64,000 nt of DNA from assembly GCA_017394515.1 (NCBI GenBank), contig JAFPXY010000007.1, positions 1-64,000 on the forward strand. The letters are read 5' to 3'. The stretch is from Bacillota bacterium (GTDB taxonomy: Bacteria > Bacillota > Clostridia > Peptostreptococcales > Anaerovoracaceae). The position numbers and the translations under genes were made by a program. The notes below the pieces were generated by a model that saw nothing but the letters and a program-made list of their open reading frames with translations, searched no databases and was not told where the DNA came from. Shown piece after piece: positions 60,466 to 64,000 of the stretch (position 1 is its first letter; every line of letters begins with the position of its first letter).

Positions 60466-61131
60466 TTATACAGTAATATAGTCCTTAATTGAATCAAAAG
60501 TTTTCTCTCCGATGCCAGAAACGTTCATTATTTCTTCAATTTTTTTAAATTTTCCTGTTTTTTCTCTGTAATCTATGATATTTTGCGCTTTTGTGGGGCC
60601 GATTCCGGGAATAATTTGGAGGGTGTCACTGTCCGCATAGTTTAAATTTATTTTCCCATCCACAGCTATACCTTCCTGATCATCGTCAGTGGAATAGGAA
60701 GTTTCTTCATTTTCTTCTCCTTCTTCTCCCAGAGCTCTCACGATGATCTTCTGACCGTCTGTGACCCTTTCGGCTCGGTTTAAGCTGTTAAGGTCAGCAT
60801 CTTTAGTGAGACCTCCGGCCATCTCTATGACCTGAAAAAGCCTGGTTTCCGAATCCACCTTATAGACCCCGGGGTCCTCTACCTCCCCTGATATGTCCAC
60901 ATAGCAGACCCGTGATATTACTTTCTCCTCATCTTCCGTCTCCTCTTCTTCCAAAGAATATTCATCGGTATCACCTCCCTGCTCTTCCATTTCGATGGTC
61001 CCTGAATCTCCATGTATCCAAAAAAACAGGATGGACAAGCCCACTATTAAAATGAGGGCAGCCATCCTGACCTTTTGCTTATTATCCAGTATAAACATTC
61101 TGATCTTGCTCAAATCCAAATTTATATTCAT
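60466..61131 (-). CDS. comEA: ComEA-like helix-hairpin-helix protein with SLBB domain
   Basis: The 221-residue protein has a short cytoplasmic N-terminus, one membrane helix (MAALILIVGLSILFFWI, about 23-39), an acidic stretch, an SLBB domain (about 72-130, VCYVDISGEVEDPGVYKVDSETRLFQVIEMAGGLT) and two C-terminal HhH motifs (LQIIPGIGPTKAQNIIDYR; IMNVSGIGEKTFDSIKDYI). This is the ComEA layout, a DNA receptor for uptake. No comEC follows in the window. Its SD, AGGGGG, lies in the 3' arm of the hairpin just upstream. Confidence 0.9.
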   Translation of the reverse strand: MNINLDLSKIRMFILDNKQKVRMAALILIVGLSILFFWIHGDSGTIEMEEQGGDTDEYSLEEEETEDEEKVISRVCYVDISGEVEDPGVYKVDSETRLFQVIEMAGGLTKDADLNSLNRAERVTDGQKIIVRALGEEGEENEETSYSTDDDQEGIAVDGKINLNYADSDTLQIIPGIGPTKAQNIIDYREKTGKFKKIEEIMNVSGIGEKTFDSIKDYITV

Positions 61132-61134
61132 TTT

Positions 61135-61179
61135 AAAACCCCCTGAATACCTTGATTTTAAAGGATTCTAGGGGGTTTT
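61135..61179 (-). terminator. Terminator hairpin overlapping the comEA ribosome binding site
   Basis: On the minus strand, AAAACCCCCT (61179-61170) pairs with AGGGGGTTTT (61144-61135), a 10-bp stem with a long A/T-rich loop, followed by AAAATG of comEA. It ends the upstream radical-SAM operon, but its 3' arm also contains the only Shine-Dalgarno for comEA, seven bases from the ATG, so folding would hide it. Confidence 0.7.
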
Positions 61180-61866
61180 GTCAATATGCCGGAATTGTAT
61201 ACGATTTGAGTATAAAATCTCGGTTCTTTCAACTTCTATGTCCCATCTCTTAAGATCCCAACCGGAGTATTCCAAAAAACTGGAGATCACAAGTTCAGGA
61301 CTTAAGTTGGACTGGCTTCCGGAATCCAGAAGGCAGTCGAATACAGCCTTGCCATCATCTTTTGCGACCCTAATCTCGCGGATCTTATCGCGGATCTCCA
61401 CCTCTTCCCTGGTCTTGGTCTTCTTCATGCGCTTGAAGGCCTTGATGCTCTTTTGACTGAGATAACCTTCCAAAATATCTTTAACGGATGCTTCGTCCAG
61501 TTCCGTTGGCATGGATATGAGATATCTGCAAGCCACGGTCTCAGCAGCCAGAGAACGCACCTCATCGTTAAAACTGAAGAGGTCCAGTATCTTAACGTCT
61601 TCTGGTAGCTTTCCCTTGAAGAGTTCCTTGATCTCTTCAGGATCGTGATCTTTTACGGTCTCGAATTCCAGGTATTCAGCGATGGAAGAATAACCGAGGG
61701 ATAAAGGCTGTGCAAAGCCCATCTTTGGATGAGGATTGAAGCCCTGGGAATATTTGATGTCCAGGCCCATGACCTTGAAGGCCCTTTTAAAGACCCTTAA
61801 GAGGTCAAGGTGAGAAACGTACTTGGTATAACCTTCTTTGCTGAATTTCATTACGAATCTAGGCAT
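61168..61866 (-). CDS. TIGR03936 family radical SAM-associated protein (DUF2344)
   Basis: The 232-residue protein has RFVMKFSKEGYTKYVSHLDLLRVFKRAFK and SQGFNPHPKMGFAQPLSLGYSS, the DUF2344 signature. It is always found next to, or fused with, the radical SAM protein encoded just upstream; its function is unknown, though links to ribosome or RNase E/G genes have been noted. AAGGGAGG precedes the ATG at 61866 (an earlier ATG at 61887 is inside the previous gene). It overlaps that gene by 8 bp, and its last codons overlap the terminator hairpin. Confidence 0.92.
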   Translation of the reverse strand: MPRFVMKFSKEGYTKYVSHLDLLRVFKRAFKVMGLDIKYSQGFNPHPKMGFAQPLSLGYSSIAEYLEFETVKDHDPEEIKELFKGKLPEDVKILDLFSFNDEVRSLAAETVACRYLISMPTELDEASVKDILEGYLSQKSIKAFKRMKKTKTREEVEIRDKIREIRVAKDDGKAVFDCLLDSGSQSNLSPELVISSFLEYSGWDLKRWDIEVERTEILYSNRIQFRHIDKTP

Positions 61867-63718
61867 GGTATATACCTCCCTTCTCACATTTAACTTCCCT
61901 GTTGATACCGCAGCCTACGCAGCCATAGCGGCAGTCATGGGTGATCTGAGCTTCATAAGCCTTCTGAGCTTCCTTCATGAGGAACTCCTTTGTGACGAGA
62001 CAGTCTATGTGGTCCCAGGCAAAGATCTCATCAAAGGATCTCTTCCTTGTGGTATAAAAGTCTCTGTCGATTCCGGAGTTTATAAAGGCCTGTTCCCAGA
62101 GGTCCGGTCTGTAATGTTCTGACCAGCCGTCCAGCTTGCAGCCCAGTTTCCAGGCTTCATAGAGAAGTCTGGAAGTTCTGCGGTCGCCTCTTGCAAATAC
62201 AGCTTCGTATGAAGAGGTTTCATTATCGTGGTAATTGAAAATAATCCTCTTGTCCTTAAGTCTTTCAGCCAGATAGTTGTGCTTGAGCCTGAAGGATTCA
62301 GCTGTATCCTGAGCTTCCCACTGGAAAGGTGTGTCGGCTTTAGGTACGAAATTAGACACAGAAACGGTCAATTTGAACCTGCCGCCCTTCTTGCCGTTGA
62401 TCTCATAATTGAGGTCGCGGATATTCTTTGCGATCTCGACTATGCCATCAAGATCTTCATAGGTCTCCGTAGGAAGACCGATCATGAAGTAAAGCTTGAT
62501 GTGATTCCATCCGAGCTCCAGAGCCTGGCGCACGGATGTGTAGATGTCGTTCTCGGTTACGCCTTTGTTTATGACGTCTCTCAAACGCTGCGTACCGGCT
62601 TCAGGTGCATAGGTAAGACCGCTCTTTCTGAACTCCTGTATCCTCTGAAGCACGTTGAAAGCGAACTTATCGATTCTGAGTGAAGGAAGGGATAAGGATA
62701 CCTGACGTGACTTGGTGCAGTCCACCAAATCCAGAGCCATGGCTTCAAATTCAGTATGATCCGAAGTGGATAAACTGAGAAGAGAAAGCTCTTCATGGCC
62801 TGTATTCTCAAGCTCTTTTAAAGCCAGTTCTATGACGTGCTCTCTGGTCCTTTCCCTTACAGGCCTGTAGATCATGCCTGCCTGACAGAATCTGCAGCCT
62901 CTGGTGCAACCCCTGAAGGTCTCCACCACTGCCCTGTCATGAACGGCTTCCACCATGGGAATGATGGGTTCTACAGGGAAATCAAGGGATTCAATCTCGG
63001 GAAGTATGGCGCGTTTGACCTTATCAGGTGCTCCTTTATAGAGTTTACATAATTCTGATATGGTTCCATCTTCATTATACTTTACGTCATAGAATGCAGG
63101 AACGTAGACGCCCTGAAGTTTCACGGCTTCCTTAAGAAATTCTTCTCTGGTGGCGCCTTTAGACTTCATTTCAGCGTAAAGCCCGGTGAATTCGGGAAGG
63201 AGTTTCTCCCCGTCACCGATTAGGAAACAGTCTACAAACTCCCAGAGAGGCTCAGGATCGTAGGCACATGGACCTCCGGCAAGTACCAGAGGTATGTCCT
63301 CTCCCCTGTCCTTCGAGAATATGGGTATCCCTGCCAGATCGATCATGTTCAGGACCGTGGTATAGGACATCTCGTACTGGAGAGTGAAGCCTACCATGTC
63401 CATATCTTTAAGGAGAGTTTTTTGCTCTAAGCTGAAGAGGGGCATGCCCTCCTCTCTCATGAGCTCCTCCATGTCGTTCTGAGGTTGGAAAGCTCTCTGA
63501 CAGTAGACGTTAGGCTGGTCGTTCAGCATCTTGTAGAGTATCTGAAGTCCCAGGTATGACATACCGATCTCGTAGATGTCTGGGAAACAGAAGCAGAAGT
63601 TCACGTCCATCTTTGAAGGATCCTTCATGACGGAATTGACTTCACCTCCGATGTATCTTCCCGGTTTTTCTACGCGTTTAAGTAGCTTATCAAGTTGTTT
63701 CTTAATATCAATATTCAT
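61859..63718 (-). CDS. TIGR03960 family B12-binding-type radical SAM protein
   Basis: The 619-residue protein has an N-terminal B12-binding-like Rossmann region (VNFCFCFPDIYEIGMSYLGLQILYKMLND) and a radical SAM core with VETFRGCTRGCRFCQAGMIYRPVRERT (CxxxCxxC). The C-terminus has cysteine-rich ITHDCRYGCVGCGINREVKCEKGG, probably a second iron-sulfur site. It has no assigned reaction. It partners with the DUF2344 gene downstream and overlaps obg by 11 bp, as in other Clostridia. Confidence 0.93.
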   Translation of the reverse strand: MNIDIKKQLDKLLKRVEKPGRYIGGEVNSVMKDPSKMDVNFCFCFPDIYEIGMSYLGLQILYKMLNDQPNVYCQRAFQPQNDMEELMREEGMPLFSLEQKTLLKDMDMVGFTLQYEMSYTTVLNMIDLAGIPIFSKDRGEDIPLVLAGGPCAYDPEPLWEFVDCFLIGDGEKLLPEFTGLYAEMKSKGATREEFLKEAVKLQGVYVPAFYDVKYNEDGTISELCKLYKGAPDKVKRAILPEIESLDFPVEPIIPMVEAVHDRAVVETFRGCTRGCRFCQAGMIYRPVRERTREHVIELALKELENTGHEELSLLSLSTSDHTEFEAMALDLVDCTKSRQVSLSLPSLRIDKFAFNVLQRIQEFRKSGLTYAPEAGTQRLRDVINKGVTENDIYTSVRQALELGWNHIKLYFMIGLPTETYEDLDGIVEIAKNIRDLNYEINGKKGGRFKLTVSVSNFVPKADTPFQWEAQDTAESFRLKHNYLAERLKDKRIIFNYHDNETSSYEAVFARGDRRTSRLLYEAWKLGCKLDGWSEHYRPDLWEQAFINSGIDRDFYTTRKRSFDEIFAWDHIDCLVTKEFLMKEAQKAYEAQITHDCRYGCVGCGINREVKCEKGGIYHA

Positions 63719-64000
63719 CCCAGAATTCCATTTCGTAATCGTTGATCCTGATGATATCGCCTTCCTGAAGCCCCAGCTCCTTTAAGCGGTCAATGGCGCC
63801 GTTCTTTTCGATGTACTTATAAAGATAGCGCAAAGAACCCATATCGAAGAAGTTGGTGGAATTGAATATCTTGGTCAAATGCTTGCCTGAAAGAGTATAA
63901 ACGCCGTCCTCCTCGTCGTAACCGCATTCGATGACATTCCAGTTGGGATCGTTCTCTTCGGCCTCGAAATCGAAGTATTCGGGCTCGTCGTACTCGATAG
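63708..64000 (-). CDS. obg: GTPase Obg, 3' end only (truncated by the window edge)
   Basis: The visible 96 or so codons at the right edge encode the C-terminal Obg (OCT) domain: DVIECGYDEEDGVYTLSGKHLTKIFNST-like sequence, then FFDMGSLRYLYKYIEKNGAIDRL and the terminal GLQEGDIIRINDYEMEFWDEY. The GTPase core lies beyond the window. Obg is a GTP-binding factor for the large ribosomal subunit. The stop overlaps the start of the TIGR03960 gene by 11 bp. Confidence 0.9.
   Translation of the reverse strand, partial: IEYDEPEYFDFEAEENDPNWNVIECGYDEEDGVYTLSGKHLTKIFNSTNFFDMGSLRYLYKYIEKNGAIDRLKELGLQEGDIIRINDYEMEFWDEY

Noticed and set aside
1..64000. CRISPR arrays, insertion sequences and prophage genes.
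   Set aside because: No regularly spaced identical repeats, transposase or phage structural genes were found. The TAGTAC array is too degenerate and its spacers too variable for CRISPR.

Overview
The window looks like a housekeeping stretch of a Clostridia genome, most probably a Lachnospiraceae-like bacterium of moderate GC content. This is inferred from gene content and order, not from a marker search. Supporting points are Firmicutes-type genes (RNase J, Rel, YlbF, IreB, Asp23, YqeK, RsfS, a Spo0A C-terminal domain, DUF896), strong AGGAGG ribosome binding sites, AGA-rich arginine codons and LexA boxes of the Firmicutes GAAC-N4-GTTC type. Genes are densely packed, with many 1-20 bp overlaps. 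No phage, insertion sequence, CRISPR array or rRNA operon is visible.

Layout. 0-4.4 kb: yebC, a probable 6S RNA, polA, coaE and tRNA-Leu(CAA). 4.4-21 kb: yajC and secDF (protein export), then a long run of rel, dtd, an MBL hydrolase, hemZ, hisS, aspS, nadD, yqeK, rsfS, leuS, rnj and ylbF. 21-27 kb: efp, mltG, two CNNM/CorC-type membrane proteins, trmR and trhP (wobble uridine hydroxylation and methylation). 27-34 kb: a lone ATP-grasp gene, then a three-gene flavin/iron-sulfur complex (NuoE-like, NuoF-like and a 1152-residue NfnB/NuoG-like fusion) that resembles a bifurcating transhydrogenase rather than a hydrogenase or formate dehydrogenase. 34.2-34.8 kb: a gene-free stretch with a degenerate array built around TAGTAC. 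34.8-41.3 kb: asp23, nusB, an M22 protein, xseA, xseB, ispA, dxs and tlyA (isoprenoid precursor synthesis linked to nucleic-acid functions).

At 41.3-42.1 kb an AT-rich gene of unknown function sits between two copies of the 3' tail of tlyA, as if a small cassette had been inserted. 42.1-53.2 kb: an aminotransferase, mutS, mutL, miaA, a tyrosine recombinase, a methionine gamma-lyase-like enzyme, a TVP38 membrane protein and a nitrilase-family amidase. 53.2-55.7 kb is a regulatory patch: a 46-codon membrane peptide divergent from a LysR gene, a MerR-TipAS regulator with a classical 19-bp-spaced promoter, and a LysM membrane protein (YneA-like) behind three evenly spaced LexA boxes. 55.7-56.2 kb is a gene-free region rich in long inverted repeats.

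From 56.2 kb to the right edge everything is on the minus strand: alaS-ireB-ruvX, a DUF896 gene with a probable leaderless mRNA, a Spo0A DNA-binding domain with no receiver domain, a ComEA-like protein, two radical-SAM-associated genes and the 3' end of obg.

Strongest leads: the tlyA-tail duplication cassette, the receiver-less Spo0A protein, the transhydrogenase-like complex, the triple SOS operator, and the two structured or repetitive gene deserts.
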